This document shows, piece by piece, positions 10,671 to 24,105 of a DNA stretch of 64,000 bases. The stretch covers positions 8,995,059 through 9,059,058 of the forward strand of contig OZ025253.1 in the NCBI GenBank assembly GCA_964019135.1, read 5' to 3'. This DNA comes from Arenicola marina (Eukaryota > Annelida > Polychaeta > Arenicolidae). The translations under genes were made by a program, and so were the position numbers. Each line of letters starts with the position of its first letter. The first letter of the stretch is position 1. A model generated the notes under the pieces. The model was not told the DNA's origin. It was given only the letters and a program-made list of their open reading frames with translations, and searched no databases.

Positions 10671-12442
10671 CGTAATGATCAGAAACTGATCTTTATATGT
10701 AAATCTTGGAAGCAGACAACATAGTCAAGACGTTCATTTATTTTTGTGTTTTTTTCTTGGTGAAATAGAAGGTTCTGATTCGTCTTCGTCTTATGTGTCA
10801 CTTCTACAGTAAGGAAGCATGAATAATTCATGAAAAGAGGGATCGGAAAGGATGCGCAGGAGGCTAAGGAGGGGGGAGGGGGGCTGGAAAGGGACGCAGG
10901 GAGGGGGCCTGACACCGTGGTAAGACGGGATCCGTTCCAAAGAGGATCGTTGTTTTCCGCAAACTTTACTGGTCTTAATTTGCAAACTTCGCCAAAGCTT
11001 TCCCTTCCTAGTCACTGGGCGATTGGAAAAGAAGGGTATCCGGCATTCATGCTTTGACAAATCAATTACCAAGCGAATCGCCATGTTTTCCATGTTCTAA
11101 ATCTGCAGCAAAATAGATAAAATTCCAAGAATGAGCCCTACATGTCCTTGGCCATTCCCGTTGCAAGGGGAGCAACGGTATGTAATTATCATGTAAAATG
11201 CAATCATTATTCATACGAGATAGTAGTGTACGCTATGTTTACAGCAATTCTGACCCTTTCGCGAAACATGACTAGGGTGCCGACAGCCAAACACGTGTAT
11301 AAAACAGAAGGCTCTTCGCCGGTATATTCGAGAGAGGAAATGCGTGTTTTTATTTTGTGTGCAAAAAACACCTGCCGTCTGTGGACGAATTCATGTATCA
11401 TGACGCCCGGAGGCAACTCAATGAGGACGAAAACCCACACGGTCCGGACGATGATGGATGGCCGCATTAGGCTCACGTCCGTAAAATCGGGCCAAAGAAC
11501 ATCTGAGATAGTGAGAAGACATGGCGCAGATGTCGAGAGAAACACGGACGCCTGGCCTTATGGGTGGCAGTGACACATTGTATGTACATTCCTGTACTGC
11601 TAATATCGCTCTGTCTCTGTCGTTCTCTCCTTGTCTCTTGTTCCTTTGGTAGCTCTCGAACTATATCTTTCTATGTATCTCTCTTTCTCATTCACGTATT
11701 TCTCTCGCTCGCCGTTCTGTATTTCTGTATCTGTCGCTCTCTTTCTTTCTCCGTCTGTCTCTGTCTCTGATACTCTCTCCTTTTCTATCTTTTCTCCCTG
11801 TCCACCCTACTCCCTTCCCCAACATATCCAGATCCAGTCCCATGTACCTCCGTTTTTGCACACACATCCCTTAGGGACATCAACCCAATCTACCACACAC
11901 ACCACACATTGAAATATTCCATTCGCACCAGACGACCACGGCGTTAACACGGTTGCGTCGCGGGAGCCACAATGCACACTGTGCTTCAGGCTAACTATGC
12001 TTATTGTCAACGGTTTGGCATTGTTTGCCGCTGTGTTCCGCATGGGGACCGGTGAATACCCTGATGAAAGACTCCTTATCCCACCGAGAACACCCCAAGA
12101 GCCATTAACACGTCCCCTGGGGTTTGGGGTATTTTTGTGCCGCCGCCTTTCGGTGTTCAGACGTCTCCATGGGCGCACAATGACCTTTGTCCACTTGGCG
12201 CCCTGGACAAGGTCACCTACGTCATCCTCGCCCATTGTGACGTGGTTCACGGCGGGGGGAGCGGCCGGCCGAGACGGTGAAAGCAACCATTAACGGGACG
12301 CAGTTGGCCGTAAACCAGGTGGACTTCTATACGGCGTCCCGTGCGTAACAACGGCCAGCGCACGGAAGGCCGGGGCCCGGAGGGCCGGTAGGTGTCGGGG
12401 GGGGGGGGGGGGCGGTGAGGAGGATGTGATATTGGTATTAGG
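10671..12442. other. No gene recognised; CT-rich microsatellite inside
   Basis: A pyrimidine-rich tract (TCTCTCTGTC-type) spans about 11605-11845. A 143-codon plus frame at 11142-11573 has no recognisable domain and was not called. The end of the stretch (12390-12420) enters G-runs. Confidence 0.4.
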
Positions 12443-13205
12443 TCGGAGTGAGGCTTGTGGGAGGTTGAGGTTGGTGCCTTTTCGGGACGCGGGGTGGGGG
12501 GGGGGGCAGTCGGAGTGAGGCTGATGGGAGGTTTAGGTTGGTGCCTGGTGGGGACGCGGGGGGGGGGGGGCGGCAGTCGGAGTGAGGCTGATGGGAGGTT
12601 TAGGTTGGTGCCTGGTGGGGACGCGGGGGGGGGGCGGTCGGAGTGAGGCTGGTATGAGGTTGAGGTTGGTGCCTGGTGGGGACGCGGGGGGGGGGGGGGA
12701 CAGTCGGAGTGAGGCTTATGGGAGGTTGAGGTTGGTGCCTGGTGGGGACGCGGGGGTGGGGGGGGGCAGTCGGAGTGAGGCTTGTGGGAGGTTGAGCTTG
12801 GTGCCGGTGGGGACGCGGGGGGGTGGGGGCAGTCGGAGTGAGGCTGGTGGGAGGTTGAGGTTGGTGCCTGGTGAGGACTTGGGGGGAGGGGCGGCAGTGG
12901 GAGTGAGGCTTGTGGGAGGTTGAGGTTGGTGCTTGGTGGGGGCACGGGGGGGGCAGTGGGAATGAGGCTTGTGGGAGGTTGAGGTTGGTGCCTGGTGGGG
13001 ACTCGGGGGGGGGGAGCAGTCGAAGTGAGGCTTGTGGGCGGTTGAGGTTTGTGCCTGGTGGGGACTCGGGGCGGGGGGGGGGGGCGGGAGCGGTCGGAGT
13101 GAGGCTGGTGGGAGGTTGAGGTTGGTGCCTGGTGGGGACGCGGGGGGGTGGGGGGGGGCGGTGGGAGTGAGGCTTGTGGGAGGTTGAGGTTGGTGCCTGG
13201 TGGGG
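12443..13205. repeat. G-rich minisatellite, 61-67-bp units, about 12 copies
   Basis: The core TCGGAGTGAGGCTTGTGGGAG (and variants) repeats at 12443, 12510, 12577, 12639, 12704, 12770, 12833 and onwards. Spacing varies from 62 to 67 bp only because the internal G-run changes length. The plus strand is extremely G-rich and C-poor. The proline-rich minus frames (232 and 251 codons) are a consequence. Confidence 0.93.
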
Positions 13206-13271
13206 ACTGTGTCAGGTGGGGTCAGTGTCAGTCGGTATGGCGTTGGTGTGTGATTGGTGTTGTTGGCGTGA

Positions 13272-13548
13272 TAATGGTCGTGTTCGATGGGTGAGCTGTG
13301 GTCGTGTTCGATGGGTGAGCTGTGGTCGTGTTCGATGGGTGAGCTGTGGTCGTGTTCGATGGGTGAGCTGTGGTCGTGTTCGATTGATGAGCGAGTTCGA
13401 CATGTGGTCGTGTTCGATTGATGAGCGGGTTCGACATGTGGTCGTGTCCGATTGATGAGCGAGTTCGACATTTGGTCGTGTTCGATTGATGAGCGAGTTC
13501 GACATGTGGTCGTGTTCGATTGGTGAGCGAGTTCGACTTGTGGTCGTG
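13272..13548. repeat. Two linked minisatellites, 24-bp then 34-bp units
   Basis: Four to five 24-bp units (GTGGTCGTGTTCGATGGGTG + AGCT) at 13272-13375 pass directly into about five 34-bp units. The 34-bp unit shares the GTGGTCGTGTTCGAT start but adds TGATGAGCGAGTTCGACAT. The second unit looks like an extended form of the first. Confidence 0.9.
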
Positions 13549-13888
13549 TTCGACAGGTAAAATGTGTTCGACAGGTGGTCGCGTAATAGCGTCATAGACT
13601 GTCCACGTGCATACAACGAAGGGCATATCTATCTTTCGATCTACCATTTGTCTCCATAAAAAGGACAAAAGTCATAGCAAGCGGACAGTACAGCAGTCGT
13701 CCCAGATCCCTCCGCCTGAGATCATACACAGTATCGCTGGAATTCTGTGGCGTGTGATTGTTATGACCGACTGTCAGTCGGGAAGGGGATCCTATTCGAC
13801 AGCGAGCCAGTGGGACACCCGAGTGCAATCACCCGGTTAGGAATTACTTATAATGGCAACCAAGAAATTCGATTGCTTTGGCCGATGC

Positions 13889-13998
13889 AAGGAAGTACGA
13901 CGCCCCAGAAGGGACATCGCCCATCCAAGGAAGTACGACGCCCCAGAAGGGACATTGCCCATCCAAGGATGTACGATGCCCCCGAAGGGACATGCCGT
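13889..13998. repeat. 38-bp tandem repeat, 3 copies
   Basis: AAGGAAGTACGACGCCCCAG-type units start at 13889, 13927 and 13965, exactly 38 bp apart. The third copy is diverged. Confidence 0.9.
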
Positions 13999-16900
13999 GG
14001 CATGTAATGGCTTTCCATCGAGCAATATGTCGCCGGTTTGATGCTCTATCTAGCTACTGGTCGCGTTGGCGACGTGACAATGTACCAATCCCTGCAGGTC
14101 TTGGAAGGCAGAAGCAAAATCGTGTCACTTCACCAATAAACGCTGCTTTACGGCGCGGTGGGCTGGCCCTGGTGCCTGGGTTGGTTGGCTGGCGCGTCAG
14201 GCCCTTTGGCTCGGCGCCAACAGGAAAGCGCTGATCGGGCCCACGATCTAACGCTATTGGCCTCTAAACATACATAGCTACTGAGACGAATCACAATAAA
14301 TAACCGTAGTTATACAAGCTGGAAACTGCTGTTGGTATTTTTTTCTGGATAACTTAGTGTCATAAATTTTCATTACGTATGAATTTTTAAAAAATATCTT
14401 AATATAAATTGACACATATGTAAGTGGATGACTCGAGGATGCCGAAGAGCAAGCGAGAAAGAGATTGAGAAAGAGCGAGATGTAAGAAACGACAGACAAA
14501 GCGTCAGAGAGAAAGAGACAAAAAGACGAAAGAGGGATAGAGGAAGCGGAATACAGAGATTGAAAAGTAATGTATATATATGGGCGGAATACGAAAGAAA
14601 GAGAGTGGAGAGAAAAAACAATAAAGCTCGAGAGACCGAAAGAACATGCTATATCTAGAAGCACATATATGTTATAAATAATTCACCCGACAAGAGGACT
14701 TACATCAAGATAATCATTTCAATCGGAATACCCGGTTGCAATCGTCACCACCAAATCACCCCCCCGCCCCCCCCGCCCCGATGGATGACCCTCCGCGCCC
14801 CATGGCAACCCCTCCTTTACATTCCCGGCAGCGCACTTGTAGGCCGAGTACGACAGGCGACAGGGACGACTGACGGGTCCGGAGTGCTGCCCTCGCCCCG
14901 CGGTGAGGCTGCGGGGGCGAAATGACACGCGTATGACATGGCAATGGGGCGATATTATGCACCGTGGCTTCATTACATGAGAGAGCCGTCACGTTGCCGG
15001 CTTACCATGCCTGCCACCATACCGCGAGGGGCTGGAGTGCGATATGGCACTGGAGCAAATTACGAATTGAGGCAATAGTGCCCTACTTCTAATAATGCCA
15101 TCCTTCCCTCGTTGAGGCCAAGCTATATCTGGTTGAAGGTCTATTATGAAAGGTCTACAAAGGTTTGTATAGACCAATTGTAAGCTGAATATGTCACCCC
15201 CGTTGGCTCCATAGCCGTTAAAGACCCATTCCCTATCGTATTAGCGTCACAAATCGTAGTCAAATTTCACCCTGGGAGGTGGCCAATCGCATAGTGCGGA
15301 ATGGGTTTATCCCGGATCTACCGGTGTCACAATGGGCTGCAGTCGTGTGAGTGCGAGAAGCTTTCCATGCCGCACACTGGGCCTACCGCCCGATATACAC
15401 AGCTAAATACCCCGATATGATCATGTGTCCGTAAGCTACAGATACTCGTGGTAAGGTAAGAACGCATATGATACGCAGAAGACATTAGAGCGTAAGTTAG
15501 GGTCTCGAATCCACATAATGATACTCGTCAAGGCAAGGTGGGACACCATCATGGCACACGCACAGGACACCACAGGAAGACCAGGGGTCACCAGGGGGAG
15601 AAGACATCGAGACGCTAGATGGTCACGTAATACATTATCACAGCGGCAACGTGTACGATGTATGACATAAGCCCCCCCCATCACCCTTGCAGGCGACCAC
15701 GTGACACACCTATAATGTTGCGGGTGGCGATACAATCATTTCAGCCGTGGCCTAAGTGGGACATGTTTTTTTTTCCCTCAACGCTGGATTCCCCGAGTGG
15801 AGACTTTTTTTTTACAATTATAAGAGGAATCGGACTGATCCACACGGGCAATACTTTCTGAAGGAGGAGATATTGAATCCAGGTCAAAGGGCATGGATCG
15901 TGTCGCCAGGAGGTAGGAGGGCAGATGTCTTGCGGTCATTGCGGGGCGGCGTCCCTTAGCCAAATGGAGCGGCTTCATGATGCAAGCCGACGGACGGGGG
16001 ATAGACAGCGCTAACTCGGCCAGCGCTGAAATAGCCAGACAGATATTGGACAGGACAGCCAGTGCGACACCCCCGGCCCGAAAACCAAGGCCAGGGACGG
16101 CCCAGCCTAGCGGAGGGATATGCGAGACCACCCCCGCGCGCCCGGGGGGTTAGGCAGGGAGGAAGGAGCCCGTCTCGCCCAGCCTAGAACTGTATTTTCC
16201 CTCCGCTTCCTTCAATTGTTTCTCCTCCCCCCCCGCGTCGCCCCTCCTCCCGCTTCGTCGCGCCGCACGCACCCAGCCCGGACTTTACGACATCCCAGAG
16301 CCAATTCCGTCAGCGTTGACGTAAAGTGGCACCGGCGGGAAACGCGACCTCTGAGTCATCTTGCGGGGGACGCCGTGACGTCATAGGGTCGTCTGGATGC
16401 GGCGAGTGTTTCGCGGTGACCTGTATCAGACCGTCGCCAACCTGGGGGAGACACTCTCAGGGACATAAAGTGGGTGGGCGGCTGTGGCGACAGCCCCGTC
16501 CTCCTCCTCATTCCAAACACTCCAACCCCCGCGTCTTCCATCGTTACGACTGCCACCGCCCGCCTACAGCCCGTCTCCATCAGCCACATCTTAGCTCAAG
16601 TCCTTCAACTCAACAACCCCCCCCCCCTCCACGTATTGGATGGTATGTCTACATAAGGAGCGGCACCTTCGTAATGGTAGCCATAGAGTGTTGACCACGG
16701 TACTAGAACTGTCAGTTCCCATTTACGGTAATATTGAGGTCTTGTTTCCGGCCACTCACCTCTGCCACCCCTCCCCCCCTCCGCCCCCCTGCCACCGCGC
16801 CGGCGTCTTGTGTTAGTCCTAAGGCTAGCCCATAGGCCCCTCTCAAAAATTATGCATGCAGAGCGAGAACGAGGCTAGGAGTGTAAACGATGTAAACAAG

Positions 16901-18779
16901 CGCCACGTGCTACAGCCTAACGCCATGGCGGATCCAGACGCGTCCAGTTCTGGGCAAAGTCACGCCTTTTATTCAGTACCAGTATGTTCCTCGTCTCACG
17001 TCTGCGGGAAAAGATGATAATACTCACTTACATGCCTCTCCAAGCCAGAAAAGTGAAAAAAATCTGTGGGTACATGTTATCCGACGGAAAGAAAGTCCGT
17101 TATTTAGGGTAAGAGTTATAATCCATAGAGAACATCTGTGTCAAAAACGCAATGGACTCGGGCGTTTACTCTAAAATATAACGTCCTGGTATGACTCAAA
17201 CAAAATGTTCAACACGTTGTGTGAACGTCTTAAAAACCTCTGCCCGGTCATTGTAATATTATATTGGGTCTGACCTTGAGAAGGCCACGGCGCTGACAAT
17301 CGGAAAGCAGGCGCTCCGGCCTACCGTAAATGTATCAATATAAACACCATCCAAACTTTCTTTGTCGAACGCCCAATTGCAGCTAGTGTATCTATAGAGA
17401 TCTACAATCTACACATATTCACATAAAGATTCACATTTACAGACTTAACTTAGTTACAAAAAATCAGACTGCACTATCATTATTATGGCATTTTAAGGGG
17501 TGCGGCCAGCCATGGTGACCACGGGTTGACCAGTACCCCACACTATATTGACTAGTCCTGATGAATTATAAAGAGTATAAGACGTTGCTCATAGGAAAAC
17601 CATACTTGTGTCTTCTTGAGGATTTCAGACTACGACAGATTTTAGTCAGATTCAGGTGTAGGGTGATGTTTACTAGATCATTCTGCAGGAAGGGTGGGTG
17701 GGGGGGGGAGTTAACTCCTGTAAATATTTCTTAGAAGGTGAAATACATCCTCTATTGATGATTTACATATTTTAACGAAATGCCCGTTGTGTATGATCAT
17801 ATCCGCCAAAATTACTTTCCTTCAAGATATTGAATGATATATGATATTAAGAGTTTTTTTAATGTATTATGACATCCGAACATGTTTAATCACCTTGGCA
17901 AAATTTATTCAAAAAGCGTTCATTATTTATGAAGAAGGGTTTAGCCAGTTCTTTCTAAGTAACAAGATTTGCTCTTGTCGTTTTTTTTTGCATGTTATTT
18001 TTGTGTTTTGTTTTTGTACGATGGGTCTGGTGCCTGAAGTTACCAATAAACAATTTATCTAACCATTAGACCCTTTTAATCTTAGCGGAAGACAAGAAAA
18101 ACCTGCTATTCCTTCTTGTCTGTAACAAGAGTTCCGAAGCTTGCCCGGGTGCCTATACTCTATGCAATTTGGCAGCTGTTATCCTATTCTAATGGTATTT
18201 CACACAGAGTTGTTTTGGCGTTGTATGGTAATTTCTTGAAATTTGTCACTTTCTGCTGCAGTGATTTTCAGCTGCTGTCGAATTCTATGAAGGCTTTCTT
18301 TGATAATACTGCTTGGTAGTTATTATTCGTGAAGTTGTCTAATGCACGATTCGGGAATGTGACACCATCAAAAATATGTTGATAGCTTAAAATGGAACCT
18401 TTGGGCAATTTGTCTACTTTATTATCGTAATATTCTGTAACTTTATTTTGTAGAACCTGAAAAGTGGTGGGTCTATATCCTGTAATCCATCACTAAGAGT
18501 TTGTATGTTGAGTAAGTTCTTTCAAGTTCTTTCGCGCAGAAATTAATTATGCATGAGGAATATTAAGAAAGGTCTATGGCGGCACGTGTCGACCTCTAGC
18601 GATCGGCGCGTGGCTCCCGTATCCTACAATACAGTTATCTTCGTCTGGTTATCAGGATGGACGTGGATCACAGAGAACAATGGAGGGGGACGATGACGAT
18701 TATCATTCCTGTGCGGAGTGGCGCTGAAACCACGGGAAACAGTATCGGAATTCGACCATAGAAGTCATCAATATACTAC
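13999..18779. other. Long stretch without recognised genes
   Basis: The stretch holds an A/G-rich tract (14425-14640, GAGAAAGAG-type), C-runs (14758-14780), C-rich DNA (16195-16265 and 16610-16630) and AT-rich DNA (17560-18560). Open frames here are below about 130 codons and show no known domain. No SINE head or inverted-repeat element was recognised, though old fragments could be missed by eye. Confidence 0.4.
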
Positions 18780-18781
18780 AC

Positions 18782-19013
18782 CAGGGGCGTGTGCAAAAAT
18801 TAATCCTTGAAAGAGTGGGTAGGGGGGGCACAAAAACAACGACCGGGGGGGGGGGGCACTGGAATCTTGCGACCGGGGGCGGGGGGGAGGGGCTGAACAG
18901 AATTGCGACTAAGGGGTCCATTAATCCCCTGACGACAGGGGGGGGGGGCACAACATTTGAAGAAGGGGGGCACATATATACTTTACGGTCTGAAAAGGGG
19001 GGGGGGGGAGGGG
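18782..19013. repeat. G-run-rich element, possible decayed TIR element
   Basis: The left edge CCAGGGGCGTGTGC and a right edge whose complement reads CCAGAGACGTGCCCC could be weak terminal inverted repeats. Between them are four long G-runs with GGGGGGGCACA..T motifs. The match is imperfect and flanking duplications were not found. Confidence 0.3.
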
Positions 19014-19125
19014 CACGTCTCTGGCTCAGTTGGTAAGCAGGCTGAGATGCAGACCAACAGGTCGTGGGTTCGCACCCTGGCACCCACATCCGGGGTGTTA
19101 TTCGTCCGACTCCGTTTCATTATTC
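19014..19125 (+). mobile_element. tRNA-derived SINE, family 3
   Basis: Box A is TGGCTCAGTTGG (19022-19033) and box B is GGGTTCGCACCC (19066-19077), at the normal spacing. The following CTGGCACCCACATC matches the fragment at 21724-21840 (CTGGAACCCGCATC). It ends close to the start of the 19-bp array. Confidence 0.72.
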
Positions 19126-19130
19126 CCTGA

Positions 19131-19402
19131 GGTATCTAGGCCAAGGTTAGCCGTCTAGGCCAAGGTTAGCCGTCTAGGCCAAGGTTAGCCGTCTAGGCCA
19201 AGGTTAGCCGTCTAGGCCAAGGTTAGCCGTCTAGGCCAAGGTTAGCCGTCTAGGCCAAGGTTAGCCGTCTAGGCCAAGGTTAGCCGTCTAGGCCAAGGTT
19301 AGCCGTCTAGGCCAAGGTTAGCCGTCCAGGCCAAGGTTAGCCGTCTAGGCCAAGGTTAGGCGTCTAGGCCAAGGTTAGCCGTCTAGGCCAAGGTTAGCCG
19401 TC
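19131..19402. repeat. 19-bp minisatellite, about 14 copies
   Basis: The unit TAGGCCAAGGTTAGCCGTC repeats head to tail with two single-base variants (CCAGG near 19327, GGCG near 19360). It begins within ten bases of the SINE tail, so it may have grown from the SINE end. Confidence 0.96.
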
Positions 19403-19693
19403 ATTTGCACAACAACAAGATGTTGATATGTCGGATAAAAGGTTTAGTTACACCCGCAGCAGACCGCAGTTGCACAACCACCTACGCTTAACATAGGGTT
19501 CTCAAATGTGTATTGTTATTTTGGTCCAAAACTCGCTATTATCGCCTGTCGGTCAACTTATAAACCGGCATATCACAGAAAAAGGGGAAGCCCGAGGGTT
19601 CGGCGGCGCAAAAAGGTACACTAAACTGTCACGTGAGGACCCCGTGCCCAACCTTGGAAGATATCTGAGCTTGCCAACCAACTCGTAATTTTG

Positions 19694-19870
19694 CAGGGGC
19701 GGATCCAGGGGGAGGGGGGGGACTACCCAGCCCCGGCCCCCTTTTTAGGGTCGAAATTTATATAACTTATACCATTTAACATATGAAAACCCAAACCGGC
19801 CCCCCCTATCCAGCATATCTGGATCAGAACCTGAAACTGGCCCCCCCATCCAGATGTTCTGGATCCGCCC
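19694..19870. mobile_element. hAT-like MITE with CAGGGGCGGATCC ends
   Basis: The left end is CAGGGGCGGATCCAG (19694-19708). The right end, CTGGATCCGCCC (19859-19870), is its complement apart from the last three bases. The inside is C-rich and carries TTATACCATTTA and CCAGCATATCTGGATC, both also present in the copy at 55452-55576. CAGGGG-type ends are typical of hAT elements. The 8-bp flanking duplication expected for hAT was not seen. Confidence 0.6.
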
Positions 19871-21721
19871 GTATCTTGATCACATTCAATGCGGATTCCA
19901 ATCATGTTTCAAAAACATTGACCCACCCTTGAGGGGCCCTAATCCAAACATTCTGGACAGAGAGGTGATATGTATGTTGTTAATGCGTGGTCTGTGCTTG
20001 TACTTAGAAGAGTCAGTAAAGTCTAACAAATGTTTTATTACAAAGAACGACGCATGCAATAGGATGGTGTTGCTAACAAATTAAATCAAATATCAGAGAA
20101 AATGTGGATCCTGGGTCGAAAAAATCGACGTAAGCAAAATACTGGATGTATTTCACTGAATCCACTAGGGTTGCTTGGGATGCTATCGTTCAGAAGGCAA
20201 TAGTTTTTGCAACAGTCGACTCGGAGCCATTCTTCACTGCTACCAACCACAGACCTACACCGTACAGCCGTAATCCATTTCATTCGGAGGTCGGCCATGT
20301 GCTCGCACGCTCCTGTCAGCGACGGCATTCCCTTCAGTCTACGTCACGCGGAGCCTTCATCTTAATGATGGAGTGCAACGTGCAGCGTCCCCGGCGTCTC
20401 CCCACCACCCCTCCATCACCCCACTCCTAACCCCCGCCGTTCCCCACACCTCTAGCTACCCTCACCCCTGTTCCCCCAACATCTAGCCACCCCCACCCCT
20501 AATAGTCATTTCGTCGCCCGGGGCTCGCATTGGTGCTTCAATCTCTGGCTCACGGCAGTTCGCCATATTGAAAGCAGGGCCTTCAAGGTCATTTGATGTC
20601 AGAAATGGGTGCGGCACTGGCTGGCCCTTCTCCCACCAACGGGAGGAGCCCCACCGCGCCCCATCTGCACACGCAGCCTCTCCCCCCGCCCCTGCCAGCA
20701 GATCCCCTCCTCCCTGATCCCATCCCAAACATTCAGCCTCTCCCCCCCCTCTCTCCCGGATCGCCCCCCTGACCGCCCCACGCCCCAGCCCGCTCCGGTC
20801 CCGACCCCACCCTTCTCCTCGTGCAGGGTCTAAGGCGTCACTGAGTGGTGGGCACTTCACACGCATCCGACACCCTGGTCCGGTTGTCTGTCTGTTTGTC
20901 CTCCAGAGTGACATCATCCGACCACGAAGAGAGGGATTATAGCATAGCGACTCACTTACTCCGCCCTCCCACGTGACACGTCAATGACCTGCAGGGCGGA
21001 GGGCAGAGACGTGGACGATGTTTATTATCGTATTGCGACCGTGGGAACATGTCAGCAAATAACAGCTGTACAGATATTTATTTAAGAGTCCGACCTGTCG
21101 TCATTGCATCTCAGGAAGGTAACATTGGGGTATTATAGATACACCAGAGACAGATATGGGAAAGGATTCAGACCAACAACCAGGGTTGGCCAAACATGGG
21201 TCACGACGTTTTATGAATTGCCAAATAATGCCTGAAATGCCTTTACTGCCAAAGACTCCACATTACCTGCCAAAGACTCCATATTACTGCAAGTACGTAA
21301 CTCCAAAGCCCCCCACGCCCCCTCCCACCACCCACTGGACCCGCGTCTCATAAGTTCAAACAGGACGTGTAGCGACATATTTGTAACAGTGAACGGGATC
21401 GATGACTTTGAGAGTCGACGACAACCGGACAAGTGTCCAAGGCGGATCGCCTGAGCAGCTGTTATACAACCATTCGATTCCCATCGGTACAACGCATCCG
21501 CTGGACAGAAATATCCTTCACCGGCCCATAACAGTACACAATGGTATCAGCATCCCGTAAATAAACATACATAGCGATCCTGGTTATCATTTGACAACCA
21601 CGTGACCCCTCAAGAGCGCCACCAATGTCACCAACCATCCCGGAGACCACGTGACCTGGGCTTTCTACGCAACGAGGCGTCCACCGTTACATTCCCGGCC
21701 CCTCGTGTCACGTGTCCTGGA
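19871..21721. other. No gene recognised
   Basis: C-rich tracts lie at 20395-20500 and 20640-20830. Their open frames are proline-rich plus and glycine-rich minus, and belong to no known family. The rest is unique sequence. Confidence 0.4.
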
Positions 21722-21723
21722 GT

Positions 21724-21840
21724 GGGGTCGTGGGTTTGCACCCTGGAACCCGCATCTCCGAAAAGTCTCATTCAACCCCACTGCATTGTCCCGGGCGTTG
21801 TTTTTTTACCCAATTAAGCGTTCAAGGTCTAAAACGCCAG
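21724..21840 (+). mobile_element. tRNA-derived SINE, family 3, 5'-truncated
   Basis: The fragment begins in the box B region (GTCGTGGGTTTGCACCCTGG). It continues with CGCATC and a tail (AACCCCACTGCATTGTCCCG) shared with 10494-10670. Box A is missing. Confidence 0.6.
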
Positions 21841-23967
21841 GACGTTATTCTGGGGTGATTTCCCGTATACAAGAAAAACATCGACATCATTATAAGCTGT
21901 GTATTTTCAGAAAATGAAGACAGACGTAAGAAGCCTGCACACCCCCCGCCCCCCTGCACACACACCTTAACAAGGATTAGGTTTCATAATCGGATAAAAA
22001 TAACGTCCATAAGAAGTGTTTGTTAATATTTTATCTGTTGTCGTTGCTCCATGCGTTATATCTACGTCTTCTCTCGTGCCTGTGGGCGTCTTCCCCCTTT
22101 GCAACAACACACCAATGACGTACGTCTCCTGCTTACACAACCGATATATATAAACGACCAAGATATCGGGAAGCCACAGCGACACGATCCGGGCGTCATG
22201 GGCCCGTGACCGGCCGTCACACTGACCATTGGACGCTGTCTCGAACAGTCTCGATTGGGGAGACGTCACAACAGCCCGTGACGTCACAACAGCCCGTGAC
22301 GTCACAACAGCCCGTGACGTCACATAACGGGTTAAATGGACAAGGGGACTAAATGAGGGAGATCTGAGATGAAAGGACCAGACACGCAGAGATACTCCAG
22401 TGGCGTGGACACGACGAGATTGAGGGCGGTGTCATTAAGGGCAACATTCACTGGCTGAACTCCTTCGCGGCTGTGGATTCCCATCTACTTCTACCACTTG
22501 ATTGACGGGAAAATAGCGGCAAGCATAAAAATGCATCATAAATTCGACTTGCGCATTAGCGCAAAGCTGACTGACTTACATATGAATGAAGCCAGGCACT
22601 GTTGGTTGCCCTCATATTTCCTGCAGGGGTGGAGCGACGACGGCGGCGGTGGTCCAGCCATCTGATGTCTCCTATACAGACAGCGCTCCCCGGCCAGACA
22701 TGGGGCCAGAAGTACCGTTATCTAAGACTCCAGCGTCCACTGGAGAGCCTTGTGGCATTAATGAGGTTATGGGTTATATAACTGGGCGAGGGCTCGTCAG
22801 CCATCCTTTGACCAGATTGTCGCAAATTACTTTGATATTTACATTTTTACAGTTTCGAGAAACTGGATTATGCGCTTCCGGGGCGCGTTACGACACGATT
22901 CCACGATTTTTCTTGTAAATGGAACTTTTACATCTTCCTAACTATAAATATCTATAAAACGTCTGCGACTCCTGGTCTGTTCTTGGGGAACCTTAATTTA
23001 TGTAATATTAGCTGGAAACCCTGGGCATGCCCACGCAAGTTCAGTAGGTCATCCTTGCACGCAATATCTCTCCAAATAGTTCATTAAACGCCGGGAACTC
23101 AATCAAGCTTGGAATACGCACATGCGGGCAGAAGAGACCAAGCCCGGTGGGTTGGGGTAAGAGCAGTCGGGATGGGTGGAGTCAAGGCCTACGGCAGCGA
23201 GAGAATAATCCCGTGACAGCATAATAATGACGTAACAGCCGGCGGCAAAATGGCTGCCACTTTGGCGCCAATCTATGGGCTTCCAGCGGGCCCAGTCCGG
23301 GCCACCAAAGGCGTCATTAAGCGTCACGCAACATGCTAAATAAACCTCCCCTGGTCCGAGTCTAAAGGAATCAGTTATTGGCGGCCTAACTCAGTCTGCC
23401 TGTTTCCAACGGAAGACACGCCACGCACGGGTTGGCCAATTGTCCCATTGCCAACTACCCCCAAGCCCACCCCGACGGCATCACCCTACCTCAACCCCGC
23501 AGGGCCTCACCCCACCCCCACACACGACGCGTCCCACCCACCACTAAACTACGCGACCTCCTGATCTCCATAAACCGGTCGTTGTGTATCCCACGCCCCT
23601 CCAGAAAAAAAAGTGGACCAAAGTTCAGTTGAGCTGATACACGCGTAGCCATCTACCTCCCCACAGCTTTCGAAAGAAATTGCCATTCATGACGAGGACA
23701 CCTCTTCCGAAGAAAATGGAGTATCAGTAATATATTATAAATCAGCATCACAATGTAACAGCGAAGTCGAGCTTGAGAATGCTAAAGCTTCACCAAGAGT
23801 CACATAAGAACCCATTCATTTGCCATGTAGTTCTTTTAACCTGTACTTCCCTTATAAACGTTAGAGTGTATGCAGGGAGTGTAGATCCAAGATGACTATG
23901 GTCATTGTAGGACATGGACCATGCCCATGGCTCTAGGCTATGCCGATGACGTGATATGTACAATAAG
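21841..23967. other. No gene recognised apart from the CRE array
   Basis: Mostly unique sequence. Around 23240-23270 a stretch with AAAATGGCTGCC and the 10-bp palindrome TTGGCGCCAA looks like an E2F-type site, but no exon is visible beside it. C-rich DNA at 23450-23540 is low-complexity. Confidence 0.35.
22262..22322. promoter_or_regulatory. 18-bp repeat carrying three perfect CRE octamers
   Basis: GTGACGTCACAACAGCCC repeats with an 18-bp period. TGACGTCA stands at 22279-22286, 22297-22304 and 22315-22322, with an imperfect AGACGTCA at 22261-22268. The octamer is the consensus for CREB/ATF dimers. Whether it acts as an enhancer is inference. Confidence 0.6.
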
Positions 23968-24105
23968 TATGACGCTGAAGACAAATGAACTATGACGCTG
24001 AAGACAAATGAACTATGACGTTGAAGACAAATGAACTATGACGTTGAATACAAATGAACTATGACGTTGAATACAAATTAAGTATGACGCTAAGGAAATA
24101 GTAAT
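23968..24105. repeat. 23-bp tandem repeat, 6 copies
   Basis: TATGACGCTGAAGACAAATG + AAC units start at 23968, 23991, 24014, 24037, 24060 and 24083. The last copy runs into a 42-bp palindrome (24084-24125). Confidence 0.92.

Noticed and set aside
19131-19402. Telomere-like array (TTAGCC)
   Set aside because: Period is 19 bp and the TTAGCC is only part of the unit; not a telomeric hexamer.
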